DNA from: Terriglobia bacterium
GTDB lineage: Bacteria > Acidobacteriota > Vicinamibacteria > Vicinamibacterales > CAVVIG01
DNA: 56,957 bases
NCBI GenBank assembly: GCA_020073005.1
Contig: JAIQFX010000007.1
Location: forward strand, 115,712-172,668
Direction of reading: 5' to 3'
The notes beneath the pieces were generated by a model. That model had not been told where the DNA came from. It worked only from the letters and a program-made list of their open reading frames with translations, and made no database searches. Within the stretch, counting starts at the first letter, position 1. Every line of letters begins with the position of its first letter. Both the position numbers and the translations under genes were made by a program. Positions 38,734 through 47,727 of the stretch are shown in pieces.

Positions 38734-40581
38734 TTATCGATCCACTCCGAATGCGAGGAGCACATTGCCCGGCCGTCCGCCGAGCGCGCCGTACCCTGAG
38801 TTGATGTATACCATTCCGCCGGCGACGATCGGGCCCGGGCCGCTGATCGACGCGCCTTTCGCCGGCACGCCGTTCACCGTCTCGAAGTCGCGATTCGTAT
38901 CGAACTCCCACAGCAGCGAGCCGTCCTTCGTCGAGAAACCGCGGACGCCGCCGTCGTTCGATCCGGTGAACACGACGCCGGGGATGACGGTGATGGCGGC
39001 GAGAATCGCCGCGTTGCACCCGCGCCCGCCCGCGGGACACTTCGGTGGCGGCGGCGGCGCGAACCACGACCGCTCGCCGGTGGCGAGCTTCACCGCGTGC
39101 AGGCCGCCCGGCTGCGGACCGATCGTGTCGGAGACCGCGAAGTACGCCTGGTCGCCGTCGACGGCCGAGCCGAATTCGAGGCCGCCGAGCGCGCTGCCCT
39201 TTCCCGCGCGGTACTGCCAGAGCACTTCGCCCTTCTTGTCGGGATCGAACGCCCAGCCGACGCCGGACTTCTGTCCGTCGATGAGGACGTCCTTGCCGCT
39301 GGGCAGCGTAGCCAGAATCGGCGCGCTGCCGAAATCGAAGTCCGGGCCGAGTCCGACCTCCGAGGCGTTCGGGCAATTCGCGCCGTTCGGATTGTTGCAG
39401 CCGACGACGAACACGTCCTTCGGCGTCACCTGCCGCACCCAGCGCGTGGCGCCGGTCGCGAGATCGAACGCGACGATGGCGTCGCTCGTCCCCTGCTGCG
39501 GCTCCGTGTACATGTTGCCCGTCGCGGCGTAGACGACGCCGCGCTTGGCGTCGACGGTCGGCGACGACCAGATGCCGGCGCCCGACGGTCCCCAGCGCGT
39601 CGTGCCGCCGGCGTTCTTGCCGACGGGCTTCGCGTCAGCGGAAATCGTGTAGCTCTTCCACGCGAGCGTGCCCGTGGTCGTGTCCAGCGCGACGAGGCTC
39701 CCGCGGAACGTGCAGCACTCGTACTTGGGATTGCCGCCTTGTCCTTCCTCGCCCGACGCCACCGGCACGTAGAGCCGATCCTTGTAGAGCGCCGGCGTCC
39801 CGGTGATGTGCGCGGACGGATGCTCGTCCACGTTGCGCGACCACAGAAGATCGCCGGACGCGGCGTCCAGCGCGTAGACGTTCGCGCGGCCGTCGCCGAA
39901 GTAGGCCGTCGTTCCACGACCGCCCGTTCGCGGACCGATGACGATCGCCGTCCGCACGGCGCTCTTCGCGCGGTACATCCAGATCGTGCAGCCGGTCTTC
40001 GCGTCGAGCGAGTACACGTCGCCGCTGTTGCTGCCGACGAACAGGCGTCCGCCGGCGACGGTCGGCAGGGCGCGGGCGGAGGTCGCATTCGGGAAGCCGA
40101 ACGCCCACTTCAGCGTCAGCTTCGGCGTCTGCTCGGCCGTGAGCCCGGCCTGCGCGGCGGACTGGAAGCGCGTGTTGGTCACGTCCGGACTCCAGCCGTT
40201 CCACTGCGGGCCCCTGGCGAGATCGAGCGCGGGCGGCCCCGGGGGCGTTATGCAGCGGCCGACGGCAGGCGCGGACGCCTTCGTCGCGAGCGTGCCGCCC
40301 GACAGGTACTCGGCGACGGCGCGGCGCTGCGCGTCAGTCAGGTCCGCACCCTGCTCGCGCATCGAACCCGTCGTCAGCGCGTCGATGATCTGTTCGGGCG
40401 TCCGCTGCCGCAGCGCGGCCATCGATGGGATGCGCGCGTCGGTGCCGCCATGACACGTCGCGCAGTTGTTCTGGAATAGAACGGCCCCGCCGGCGGGGGG
40501 CGGCGCCTGTCGGGCGAACACGACGCAAGGCACGGCCAGCGCGGCGGCGATCGCCGCCACCATTAATAGATGTTGTCGCAT
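38734..40581 (-). CDS. Cytochrome c / PQQ-type beta-propeller dehydrogenase-like protein
   Basis: A 615-residue exported protein with signal peptide, a cytochrome c domain (haem site CATCH, residues 40-44) and an eight-bladed PQQ-binding propeller of alcohol-dehydrogenase type from about 130 to the end. Repeats such as GDVYSLDAKTGCTIWMYRA and ANVYALDAASGDLLWSRN mark the blades. The N-terminal haem and the propeller order resemble polyvinyl-alcohol dehydrogenases rather than methanol dehydrogenase. It should oxidise an alcohol in the periplasm and pass electrons to its own haem; the substrate is unknown. ATG 40581; gaps to neighbours are only 10 nt. Confidence 0.85.
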   Translation of the reverse strand: MRQHLLMVAAIAAALAVPCVVFARQAPPPAGGAVLFQNNCATCHGGTDARIPSMAALRQRTPEQIIDALTTGSMREQGADLTDAQRRAVAEYLSGGTLATKASAPAVGRCITPPGPPALDLARGPQWNGWSPDVTNTRFQSAAQAGLTAEQTPKLTLKWAFGFPNATSARALPTVAGGRLFVGSNSGDVYSLDAKTGCTIWMYRAKSAVRTAIVIGPRTGGRGTTAYFGDGRANVYALDAASGDLLWSRNVDEHPSAHITGTPALYKDRLYVPVASGEEGQGGNPKYECCTFRGSLVALDTTTGTLAWKSYTISADAKPVGKNAGGTTRWGPSGAGIWSSPTVDAKRGVVYAATGNMYTEPQQGTSDAIVAFDLATGATRWVRQVTPKDVFVVGCNNPNGANCPNASEVGLGPDFDFGSAPILATLPSGKDVLIDGQKSGVGWAFDPDKKGEVLWQYRAGKGSALGGLEFGSAVDGDQAYFAVSDTIGPQPGGLHAVKLATGERSWFAPPPPPKCPAGGRGCNAAILAAITVIPGVVFTGSNDGGVRGFSTKDGSLLWEFDTNRDFETVNGVPAKGASISGPGPIVAGGMVYINSGYGALGGRPGNVLLAFGVDR

Positions 40582-40591
40582 GGGGTCCTGA

Positions 40592-41884
40592 TTATCGCTT
40601 CGCGCCACTCGGTCGCGTTCTGGTCGCCGTCGAGCCGGGCAATTCGATCGTGCCGTAGTAGCCGAGCATCATCTCTTCCCACGTCTGATCGCCCCAGCGC
40701 ACGGTCGCGGTCGGATCGGGGTTGAACCGGTTGCCGCTCGAGTTGTCGTAGTGCATCACGACTTTCAGAATCGATCCCTTCGGCATCAACCTCGGCTCGG
40801 CCAGCTTGTAGCTCAGCTGCCAGTTGAAATCGTACTTCGGCACGCGCAGGACGACTTCCTCGCGGCCGTCGGGATAGACGATCGAGTACGTCGCGTCCTT
40901 CCCGCGCACGTGCATGTGCGGGTACATCGTGCTCAGGTACGTGTCGCGATCGATCTTCTGCTGTCCCGTCACGGCGAAGTTCGGATCGCCGGGCGGAATC
41001 GCGAACGTCGTGTTGGGAATCGCGCCGCCCGCTTCCTGACGCAGCTTCGCCGGCGGCTCCTTCGAGAGCACCAGACCGATCTCGGTCTGATCGATCACCG
41101 GCTGCCCGACGGTCGTGTAGTGCATCTGCAGGACGATGTCCGCGCCGGCCGGAATCTTCCGCGCGACGCCGTCCTCGTAGAGCCCGTACAGCCGGCCCGG
41201 CACGAGCCCGCCGAGCCCGCCCGCGACTTCCTTGCGCGTCAGATCTCGCGTCAGGCTCGGCTTCGGATCCGCGGGCATGCCGTTGCCTTCGACGACGTAG
41301 CTGATGATGTGATGGACGACGCGGCGGTCGGTGGGCTTGAGCTCGACGCCGCGAATCCACACGTCCGTCGCGAAGTTCGTGGGAATCGTGACGTACGTGT
41401 ACGGCACCGTGCCGTCGGCGGGCACGGCAAAGGGCTGCTGCATCCTGAGGACGACATCCGGCTTGCCGATCGACCAGCCGTCGGCGAACTCCGGCGCTTT
41501 GGGCAGATCGGCCGCGTTGCCCTGCGGCGCGCCGCCGTCGACCCACGCGACGATGGTGTCGATGTCGGACTGCTTCAGGCTGACGTCGTTCGCGTACTTG
41601 GCGACGGTCGGGTCCGCGCCCCACGGCGGCATCTGCCGCGCGACGACCTTCTGCTTGACGGCGCGCGCCCACGGCCGCACGTCGTCGTAGGTCATCAGCG
41701 ACATCGGCGCCATCGACGTCGGACGATGGCACTCGGCGCAGTTCTTATAGAGGATGGGTGCGACGTCTTTCGTGAAGGTCGGCGTCGGCGTGCCCGCGGC
41801 ACGCGTCACCGGCGACCACACCAGACTGCCCGCGACAATGCCAATCGGGCCAATCAGACCCAGCGTTCGGAGTGCGAATCGCAT
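40592..41884 (-). CDS. Cytochrome c / copper type II monooxygenase-like protein
   Basis: A 430-residue exported protein with a haem site CAECH at residues 49-53 and a C-terminal part like the two-domain copper type II ascorbate-dependent monooxygenases (PHM/DBM fold). Potential copper ligands are in RRVVHHIISY, LQMHYTT, YPHMHVRG and KVVMHYDN. ATG 41884 starts a signal peptide (LIGPIGIVAGSLVWSP). It could hydroxylate or otherwise oxidise a substrate taken up by the adjacent TonB receptor; that link is inference from the 41-nt gap and shared strand. Confidence 0.8.
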   Translation of the reverse strand: MRFALRTLGLIGPIGIVAGSLVWSPVTRAAGTPTPTFTKDVAPILYKNCAECHRPTSMAPMSLMTYDDVRPWARAVKQKVVARQMPPWGADPTVAKYANDVSLKQSDIDTIVAWVDGGAPQGNAADLPKAPEFADGWSIGKPDVVLRMQQPFAVPADGTVPYTYVTIPTNFATDVWIRGVELKPTDRRVVHHIISYVVEGNGMPADPKPSLTRDLTRKEVAGGLGGLVPGRLYGLYEDGVARKIPAGADIVLQMHYTTVGQPVIDQTEIGLVLSKEPPAKLRQEAGGAIPNTTFAIPPGDPNFAVTGQQKIDRDTYLSTMYPHMHVRGKDATYSIVYPDGREEVVLRVPKYDFNWQLSYKLAEPRLMPKGSILKVVMHYDNSSGNRFNPDPTATVRWGDQTWEEMMLGYYGTIELPGSTATRTRPSGAKR

Positions 41885-41925
41885 AAACCCTCCACGGTCT
41901 CGGAGATTATGAACCAGGAACCCTC

Positions 41926-44808
41926 TTACCAATCAACCCTCGCGCCCAACTGCGTGCGCCGCCCTTGGACGATGATTCCCGGCGTGTAGTAGCTCGGACC
42001 GACGGTCTCGTTCACAGTCAGGATCGTCGAGAAGTTCAGGAGGTTGTAGATCTCGATGAACGGCTCGATGCGCGTCCTGCCGGTCTTGAACGTGCGGGCG
42101 ATGCGCGTATCCACCGTCTTCACGTAGTCGTAATACTGCGCCGTCGGATCGACGACCGAGACCGTCAGGTTGCCGCCGCCGGTCAGGGCGACGCCGGCGA
42201 TCGCGCTGTTGAACGTGTAGAACGAACCGACGCTGATGCCGGGCCGCGCCTGGAACGTCAGGCTCGTGCTGAGCTCGTACGGGAACCGGTAGCCCGCCGA
42301 CGCCTTGTAGAGCGCCTGGAACGGCGGCGTCTGGCTGCAGAAGCGGCGGTTGTTCGGGTTCGAGTTCGCCAGGTCCGTGCACGTATCGGTCGCCGTGCGC
42401 TCGGTCGTCACGCCGCCGAAGACGAATCCGCGTCCGCCGAGCCGCGCGTTCGCGCTCGCCTCGATGCCGTTGTAGACGCGCGAATTGTTGTCCGACCACG
42501 TCAGCACGTTGTTCACGATGCCGAGCTTGTTCGCGTTCAGGTTGTACATCGTGATCGACTGGCCGCCGCCGCCGGGCAGGCTCGAATTCGCGGGAACCTT
42601 GATCGTGAACGGCGTGTAGTCGGTGTCGGGGTTCACGAGCGTGTTGGCCGTGTACTGCAGGTGCTGGAAAGTCCGGTGGTAGAAGCCGGCCGTGACCGAC
42701 ACGTTCTTGAGCACCTCGTGCTGCACCGAGACGGTCTCTTCCCAGTTCGTCGGCCGCGGCAGATTCGGATCGAACTGCGTCGCGCCGGACGGCAGGCCGA
42801 AGTTGTTGTTGCGCGTGACGCCGATCTCCGCGGTCTCGACGTTGCCGTTCGCGTCGAAAATCGTTCCGTTCTTGTCGAGGTCGGTCCACGAGCGCGAGTC
42901 CGTCTGGCTCGCCAGCGGGTTCGTCGACGACGCGAGGCCGAGCGCCTGCTGCGCGAGGAACTTGCCGACCGACACCTTGATCGCCGTGCGGCCGTCGCCG
43001 CGGAGGTCGTACGACGCGCCGAGACGGATCGACCAGTCGTTCCAGCACGGCAGACAGGACACCGCGGGAATGTTCGCGCGCGCCGCCTTCGCCGCCGCCG
43101 ACATGAACAGGCCCTTCTCGGCGGACTGATCGGGCGTCGACGCGTTGAAGTAGTCGTACCGCGCGCCGTAGGTGACTGTCAGGCGCGGCAGCGTCCACTT
43201 GTCCTGCGCGTACAGCCCGAGATTCGCGTTGAGGTTTTCGAACTTGTTGAACGGCGAGTTCGTGACCGTCACGGTGCTCGGCGTCGGCACGCCGTTGACG
43301 TTGACGTAGGTGAGCGCGGCGGTGTCGCCGTTGCGCTCCACTTTCGTCCGCTGATAGCCCCACTGCTGATTGAGCCCGGTCTTGAAGTTGTGCGACCCGG
43401 TGACGTACGAGAGATTCACCACCGTGTTCCAGATCTGATCGAAGTAATCCTGCGGCGCGGTCGACGACGCGACGGTGCGCACGCTCGTCGACGAGTTGAT
43501 GTGCTGGATGTCGAGCGGACCGTTCTCGGGCTGGTACTTGAACTTGTAGGTCGGAACCGCGAGCGATTGCCCGACTTCGAGGAGCAGCCGGCTGCTGATC
43601 GGCGACGTCCACTTGACCTGCGATCCGTACTGCAGCGGCGTCGGCAGCCAGTACGCGGCTTCCGGCGAAATGCACGCGACGGCGTTGAAGCTCGTCGCGG
43701 TGCAGCCGACGTCGAAGCGCTGCGTGCCGCCCTGCGATTTGTAGAACGCCCAGACGATCTTGTTGCGCTCGCTCGCCTGCCAGGTGAGGCGGACCGTCGA
43801 ATGCGGCGTGACCTGCCCGCCGGACGAGGCCGTGCCGCCCTTCGGGAAGTACTGCGTCGGCAGCGGAATCAGATTGTTCGCCTGCGAGACGCGCTGCGCG
43901 ACCAGGAACCACAGCTTGTTGCGGCGGATCGGGCCGCCGAACACGGTGTTGACGTCGTAGGTGTAGTCGAGCGAGTTGCCCGCCGTGATGAACGGCTTCA
44001 GCTCGTCGGTGATGTTGTCGTTCTGGAGCGAGCCCGTGCCGCCGAACGCGCGGAAGATGCCCGAGAAGGTGTTGCCGCCTTCCTTCGGAATCGAGTCCAT
44101 GCGCACGCCGCCGACCGCGACTTCGGCCGACTGCGAGCCCGCGTCGTAGATCAGTTCCTGCTGCGCGAGCTCGTTGACGCCGACGCCGTTGCCCTGCTGC
44201 CCGTTCTGCGTCAGGTTCTGGCCGATGTTCATCCCGTCGAAGTAGATGTGCTGGTCTTCGCGCAGCGATCCGTGAATCGACATGTTGCTCGTGAAGCCCT
44301 GGCTGTAGAACGCGACGCCCGGCACGAGACTCGCGCCGCCCTGCATCGTCCGCGCCGCCGGCAGGACGTCGAGCGCTTCGCGATTGATGACCGTCTGGTT
44401 CTGCGTGCTCTGCAGGTCGACGACGGGCGACGCGCCCGTCACGATGACCGTTTCCTCGACCGCGCCGACCGCGAGCGACGCATTCACCTGCGCGGCGAAC
44501 GCGCCTTCGATCACGATGCCCTCGCGCTTGAACGACTTGAAGCCGGGGAGCGTGAACGTGACGGCGTAGGTGCCGGGCCGCAGATCGACGACGGCGTAAC
44601 GGCCCGCGCTGTCGGTGATCGCGGTGCGCATCTGCTCGATGAGCACGGGACTCGACGCTTCGACTGTCACGCCCGGCAGGATCGCGCCGCTCGAGTCCTG
44701 CACGAGGCCGACGATGCTGCCGCGCTCCTGCGCGGACGCCACCGTGGCGGTCAGGAGAGTTGCCGCCGTCACGCACGCCACAGTCAACGTCATCGCGACT
44801 CGACGCAT
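41926..44808 (-). CDS. TonB-dependent receptor with carboxypeptidase-regulatory-like domain (Oar-like)
   Basis: A 960-residue outer-membrane receptor. After the signal peptide (LTVACVTAATLLTATVASAQ) comes a beta-sandwich regulatory domain at about 28-110 (GSIVGLVQDSSGAILPGVTV; YAVTFTLPGFKSF), then a plug (PVVDLQSTQNQTVINREALD) and a large barrel ending in Trp (RTQLGARVDW). This is the layout of Oar-type receptors for large or unknown ligands. ATG 44808 has GGGAGG at good distance. It heads a leftward run of five closely spaced genes, and the divergent partner is a secreted protein gene at 44999. Confidence 0.93.
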   Translation of the reverse strand: MRRVAMTLTVACVTAATLLTATVASAQERGSIVGLVQDSSGAILPGVTVEASSPVLIEQMRTAITDSAGRYAVVDLRPGTYAVTFTLPGFKSFKREGIVIEGAFAAQVNASLAVGAVEETVIVTGASPVVDLQSTQNQTVINREALDVLPAARTMQGGASLVPGVAFYSQGFTSNMSIHGSLREDQHIYFDGMNIGQNLTQNGQQGNGVGVNELAQQELIYDAGSQSAEVAVGGVRMDSIPKEGGNTFSGIFRAFGGTGSLQNDNITDELKPFITAGNSLDYTYDVNTVFGGPIRRNKLWFLVAQRVSQANNLIPLPTQYFPKGGTASSGGQVTPHSTVRLTWQASERNKIVWAFYKSQGGTQRFDVGCTATSFNAVACISPEAAYWLPTPLQYGSQVKWTSPISSRLLLEVGQSLAVPTYKFKYQPENGPLDIQHINSSTSVRTVASSTAPQDYFDQIWNTVVNLSYVTGSHNFKTGLNQQWGYQRTKVERNGDTAALTYVNVNGVPTPSTVTVTNSPFNKFENLNANLGLYAQDKWTLPRLTVTYGARYDYFNASTPDQSAEKGLFMSAAAKAARANIPAVSCLPCWNDWSIRLGASYDLRGDGRTAIKVSVGKFLAQQALGLASSTNPLASQTDSRSWTDLDKNGTIFDANGNVETAEIGVTRNNNFGLPSGATQFDPNLPRPTNWEETVSVQHEVLKNVSVTAGFYHRTFQHLQYTANTLVNPDTDYTPFTIKVPANSSLPGGGGQSITMYNLNANKLGIVNNVLTWSDNNSRVYNGIEASANARLGGRGFVFGGVTTERTATDTCTDLANSNPNNRRFCSQTPPFQALYKASAGYRFPYELSTSLTFQARPGISVGSFYTFNSAIAGVALTGGGNLTVSVVDPTAQYYDYVKTVDTRIARTFKTGRTRIEPFIEIYNLLNFSTILTVNETVGPSYYTPGIIVQGRRTQLGARVDW

Positions 44809-44940
44809 GAAGTCCTCCCTCTGCGGAACTGTCAAGGGTTGTAACTGGATGTTGATACTCCGCGTGGACCTGCAGCATGTCAACAGCTTTTCCTTACGCG
44901 CGCGACGAGTCACGCAAGAGGCTTCAAATCCTTAACTGCC

Positions 44941-44969
44941 TTGACCTTCGGTCAGATCAGGTGTATCTA
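44941..44969 (+). promoter_or_regulatory. Possible promoter with overlapping inverted repeat
   Basis: TTGACC (44941-44946), 17 nt, TATCTA (44964-44969), 30 nt upstream of the 44999 start. TGACCTTCGGTCA (44942-44954) is an inverted repeat over the -35 box and could be an operator. It lies between the divergent TonB receptor and the secreted protein gene. The -10 match is weak. Confidence 0.35.
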
Positions 44970-44998
44970 TCGCTGCATTCATGAGGAGTGGATCGACG

Positions 44999-45901
44999 AT
45001 GCGAAACGTGTTGCGAGGCCTGTTGACGGCGGCGGCTGCGGCCACTGTCGTCGTGACCGTGGGAATGATGTCGACGCTGGCAGGCCAGGCGCCGGCCGGT
45101 CGCGGCGCGCAGGCGCCGGCGGGACGAGGGACGGCGGCGCCGCGTCCGGCGGCGGGGGCGCACCCGGATCTGAACGGCATCTGGCAGGCCATGAACACGG
45201 CCAATTACGACATTCAGGAACACATGGCGCGGCCGGCGATGGCGCTGCGAGCGGGACCGTACGGCCCCGTGCCCGCCGCTCCAGTGCTCGCGCTGGGCGC
45301 GGTCGGATCGGTTCCGGGCGGCCCCGGCGTCGTCGAGGGCAACGAGATTCCGTACACGCCTGAAGCGCTCGCGAAGAAGAAGCACAACCAGGAGAACTGG
45401 CTGACGCTCGATCCGGAGATCAAGTGCTACCTGCCGGGCGTGCCGCGCGCGAACTACATGCCGTATCCGTTTCAGATCTTCCAGAGCGACAAGGCGATCT
45501 TCTTCGCGTACGAGTACGCGGGCGCCGTGCGGAACATCTATCTGAAGGATCCGGGCCCCGCGCCGACCGACTCGTGGATGGGCCAGTCGGTGGGCCGCTG
45601 GGAAGGCGACACGCTCGTCATCGACGTGAAGGGCTTCAACGAGGACTCGTGGTTCGATCGCGCCGGCAACTTCCACAGCGACGCGCTGCACGTCGTCGAG
45701 CGCTGGCGGAAGACGAGCCCGGACATCATCATGTACGAGGCGACGATCGAGGATCCGAAGGTCTTCACGCGGCCGTGGAAGATGAGCATGCCGCTCTACC
45801 GCCACGTCGAAAAGAACGCGCGGCTCGACGAGTTCAAGTGCGTCGAGTTCGTCGAAGAGCTGATGTACGGCCAGTTCCGCAAGAAGCCGCTCCCGAAGTA
45901 A
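44999..45901 (+). CDS. Secreted protein of the WEGDTLVVD-signature family (paralogue 2)
   Basis: A 300-residue exported protein. The signal peptide (LLTAAAAATVVVTVGMMSTLAGQ) is followed by a low-complexity APAGRGAQAPAGRG stretch. Family signature: HPDLNGIWQAMNTANYD, then SWMGQSVGRWEGDTLVIDVK, HVVERWRK and YEATIEDPKVFTRPWKMSM. It differs from the other two paralogues by lacking the TTNFTDKT segment and the CHEGN C-terminus, so it represents a second subgroup. ATG 44999 is preferred to 44981 because GAGGAG lies 10 nt upstream. It is divergent from the TonB receptor and 27 nt upstream of paralogue 3. Confidence 0.83.
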   Translation: MRNVLRGLLTAAAAATVVVTVGMMSTLAGQAPAGRGAQAPAGRGTAAPRPAAGAHPDLNGIWQAMNTANYDIQEHMARPAMALRAGPYGPVPAAPVLALGAVGSVPGGPGVVEGNEIPYTPEALAKKKHNQENWLTLDPEIKCYLPGVPRANYMPYPFQIFQSDKAIFFAYEYAGAVRNIYLKDPGPAPTDSWMGQSVGRWEGDTLVIDVKGFNEDSWFDRAGNFHSDALHVVERWRKTSPDIIMYEATIEDPKVFTRPWKMSMPLYRHVEKNARLDEFKCVEFVEELMYGQFRKKPLPK

Positions 45902-45928
45902 GCGAAAACGATCACGGAGCACGACCCC

Positions 45929-47047
45929 ATGAAGCAACGTCGCCATCGACTGTTCGCTGCCGCCGTCGCCGCCGCGGCCCTCGCAGTCGGCATGAGCACC
46001 GTGCCGCTGGCCGGCCAGAGCAAGATCACACCACGGACGCAGAAGGCCATGGCCACGGGCCAGGCGCCCATCGCGCGCACTCCGGACGGCCATCCGGATC
46101 TGCAGGGCGTGTACGATCTCGCGACGCTGACGACGCTCGAGCGTCCGGCGGGCGTGCCGCTCGTCATGACCGACGAGCAGGCCGCGAAGCTCGAGAAGCA
46201 GGTGACCGACCGCATCGAGCGGGCGTCGCTGCCGAGCAAAGGCGATCGCGACGCGCCGCCGGTCGGCGGCGACGGATCGGTCGGCGCCGCGGGCAACGTG
46301 GGCGGCTACAACAATTTCTGGATCGACTCGGGCACGCAGTACAACCTGATCGACGGCCAGAAGCGATCGTCGATCGTCATCGATCCGCCCAACGGCCGCG
46401 TGCCGCAGCTGACGCAGGAAGCGCGGCGGCGCGCGGCGGCGCGCGTCGTGCGCTCCACGTCCGACGAACAGTCGCGCGAAGACGATCCGGGGCTCGAGCA
46501 GGCGCCCGGCGCGTACGACGACCCGGAGCGCCGTCCGCTCGGCGAGCGCTGCCTGCTGGGCTTCGGCTCGACGTCGGGACCGCCCGCGCTGCCGGTGCTC
46601 TACAACAACCTGCATCAGATCGTGCAGACGCCGGACTACATCATGATCCTGAACGAAATGGATCACGACGCGCGCATCGTCCGGATGAACGCCGAGCACC
46701 TGCCGAAGACCATCCGCAAGTGGATGGGCGATTCGGTGGGACGCTGGGAAGGCGACACGCTCGTCGTCGACACGACCAACTTCACGGACAAGACGCGGTT
46801 CCGCGGCGCCACGGAGAACCTGCACGTCGTCGAGCGATTCACGCGCAAGGACGGGAACACGCTCCTCTACCGGTTCACGATCGAGGATCCGGCGACGTGG
46901 GAGACGCCGTGGACCGGGGAATACGCCTGGCCGGCGACCAACGAGCACATGTACGAATACGCCTGCCACGAGGGGAATTACGCGCTCGGCAACATCCTGC
47001 GCGGCGCGCGGGAAGCGGAAGCGAAGAAGACGGCGGAGAAGAAGTAA
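45929..47047 (+). CDS. Secreted protein of the WEGDTLVVD-signature family (paralogue 3)
   Basis: A 372-residue exported protein with signal peptide (LFAAAVAAAALAVGMSTVPLAGQ). Family motifs are well kept: DGHPDLQGVYDLATLTTLER, DPPNGRVP, KWMGDSVGRWEGDTLVVDTT, FTDKTRFRGATENLHVVERF, LYRFTIEDPATWETPW, and YACHEGNYALGNILRGAR with the conserved Cys/His. Two such proteins in a row divergent from a TonB receptor, and one in the receptor's own run, tie the family to that receptor. No enzyme activity is known to me. The C-terminal Lys-rich tail and the stop codon are formed by the following heptamer array. Confidence 0.85.
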   Translation: MKQRRHRLFAAAVAAAALAVGMSTVPLAGQSKITPRTQKAMATGQAPIARTPDGHPDLQGVYDLATLTTLERPAGVPLVMTDEQAAKLEKQVTDRIERASLPSKGDRDAPPVGGDGSVGAAGNVGGYNNFWIDSGTQYNLIDGQKRSSIVIDPPNGRVPQLTQEARRRAAARVVRSTSDEQSREDDPGLEQAPGAYDDPERRPLGERCLLGFGSTSGPPALPVLYNNLHQIVQTPDYIMILNEMDHDARIVRMNAEHLPKTIRKWMGDSVGRWEGDTLVVDTTNFTDKTRFRGATENLHVVERFTRKDGNTLLYRFTIEDPATWETPWTGEYAWPATNEHMYEYACHEGNYALGNILRGAREAEAKKTAEKK

Positions 47048-47096
47048 GAAGTAAGAATGAAGAAGTAAGAATGAAGAAGGCAGAATTAAGAATGAA
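47041..47096 (+). repeat. Heptamer array overlapping a stop codon, eight units
   Basis: GAAGTAA (twice), GAATGAA, GAAGTAA, GAATGAA, GAAGGCA, GAATTAA, GAATGAA. The stop codon TAA of the upstream gene is bases 47045-47047, inside the first unit. It is one of the longest arrays in the window. Confidence 0.9.
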
Positions 47097-47176
47097 GAGG
47101 GGCGACGTTCGACGGTAGAATCAGGGTTGCTGTCGCGAGAAGTGGATCTCGGCAGTCTGATTCAGAGAGGACCGCG

Positions 47177-47635
47177 ATGCGAACGAGAATCTTGACGGCG
47201 ATGGCCGGAGTCGGTCTGATGCTGGCGGCGGTCGCGCCGCTCGGCGCGCACCATGCGTTCGGCGGCGAGTTCGATCCGAACAAGCCGGTGCTGCTCAAGG
47301 GCACGGTGACGAAGGTGGAGTGGGTGAATCCCCACGCGTGGATCCATCTCGAGGTCACCAATCCGGACGGCACGAAGGAAGAGTGGATGGTCGAAGGCGG
47401 GACGCCGAACACGCTGATCCGCCGCGGCATCACGAAGGACTCGCTCGCCTTCGGCACGGCGATCGTCGTCGACGGCTACCAGACGCGCGATCACTCGCTG
47501 AAGCGCGCCAACGGCCGCAACATCACGTATCCGGACGGCCGCAAGCTGTTCCTGGGATCCTCGGGCACCGGCGCGCCGACCGACGGCGCAGATCCCACCG
47601 AACCGCCCAAGGGAAGAGGCCGAGGCGGGCTGTAG
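47177..47635 (+). CDS. DUF6152-like exported protein
   Basis: A 152-residue protein with a signal peptide ending at LGAHHAF. The core HHAFGGEFDPNKPVLLKGTV, then KVEWVNPHAWIHLEV and RRGITKDSLAFGTAIVVDGY, is characteristic of the DUF6152 family of small periplasmic proteins. The conserved HH and the PHAW motif suggest metal binding, perhaps copper, but this is inference. ATG 47177. It ends the rightward run that starts at 44999, and paralogous DUF6644-like genes lie just beyond on the other strand. Confidence 0.85.
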   Translation: MRTRILTAMAGVGLMLAAVAPLGAHHAFGGEFDPNKPVLLKGTVTKVEWVNPHAWIHLEVTNPDGTKEEWMVEGGTPNTLIRRGITKDSLAFGTAIVVDGYQTRDHSLKRANGRNITYPDGRKLFLGSSGTGAPTDGADPTEPPKGRGRGGL

Positions 47636-47637
47636 AA

Positions 47638-47725
47638 ATTGAGGATTGCGGAGTGCGGAGTGCGGATTTCAAGAGCCGCGGATTCAGAGCGGCGTAAGAT
47701 CCGCAATCCGCATTCCGACATCCGC
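47638..47725. repeat. Head-to-head heptamer arrays between convergent genes
   Basis: Left 47638-47665: ATTGAGG, ATTGCGG, AGTGCGG, AGTGCGG. Right 47698-47725: GATCCGC, AATCCGC, ATTCCGA, CATCCGC, followed by AATTA. The two face each other as an imperfect inverted repeat. The left starts 2 nt after the DUF6152 gene stop and the right runs into the stop codon (47728-47730) of the leftward gene, so it could work as a bidirectional terminator. Confidence 0.85.
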
Positions 47726-47727
47726 AA

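Noticed and set aside
38734-40581. Methanol dehydrogenase partner for the MoxR/vWA cluster
   Set aside because: The propeller protein has an N-terminal cytochrome domain and resembles polyvinyl-alcohol-type dehydrogenases, and it is in a different operon 30 kb away.
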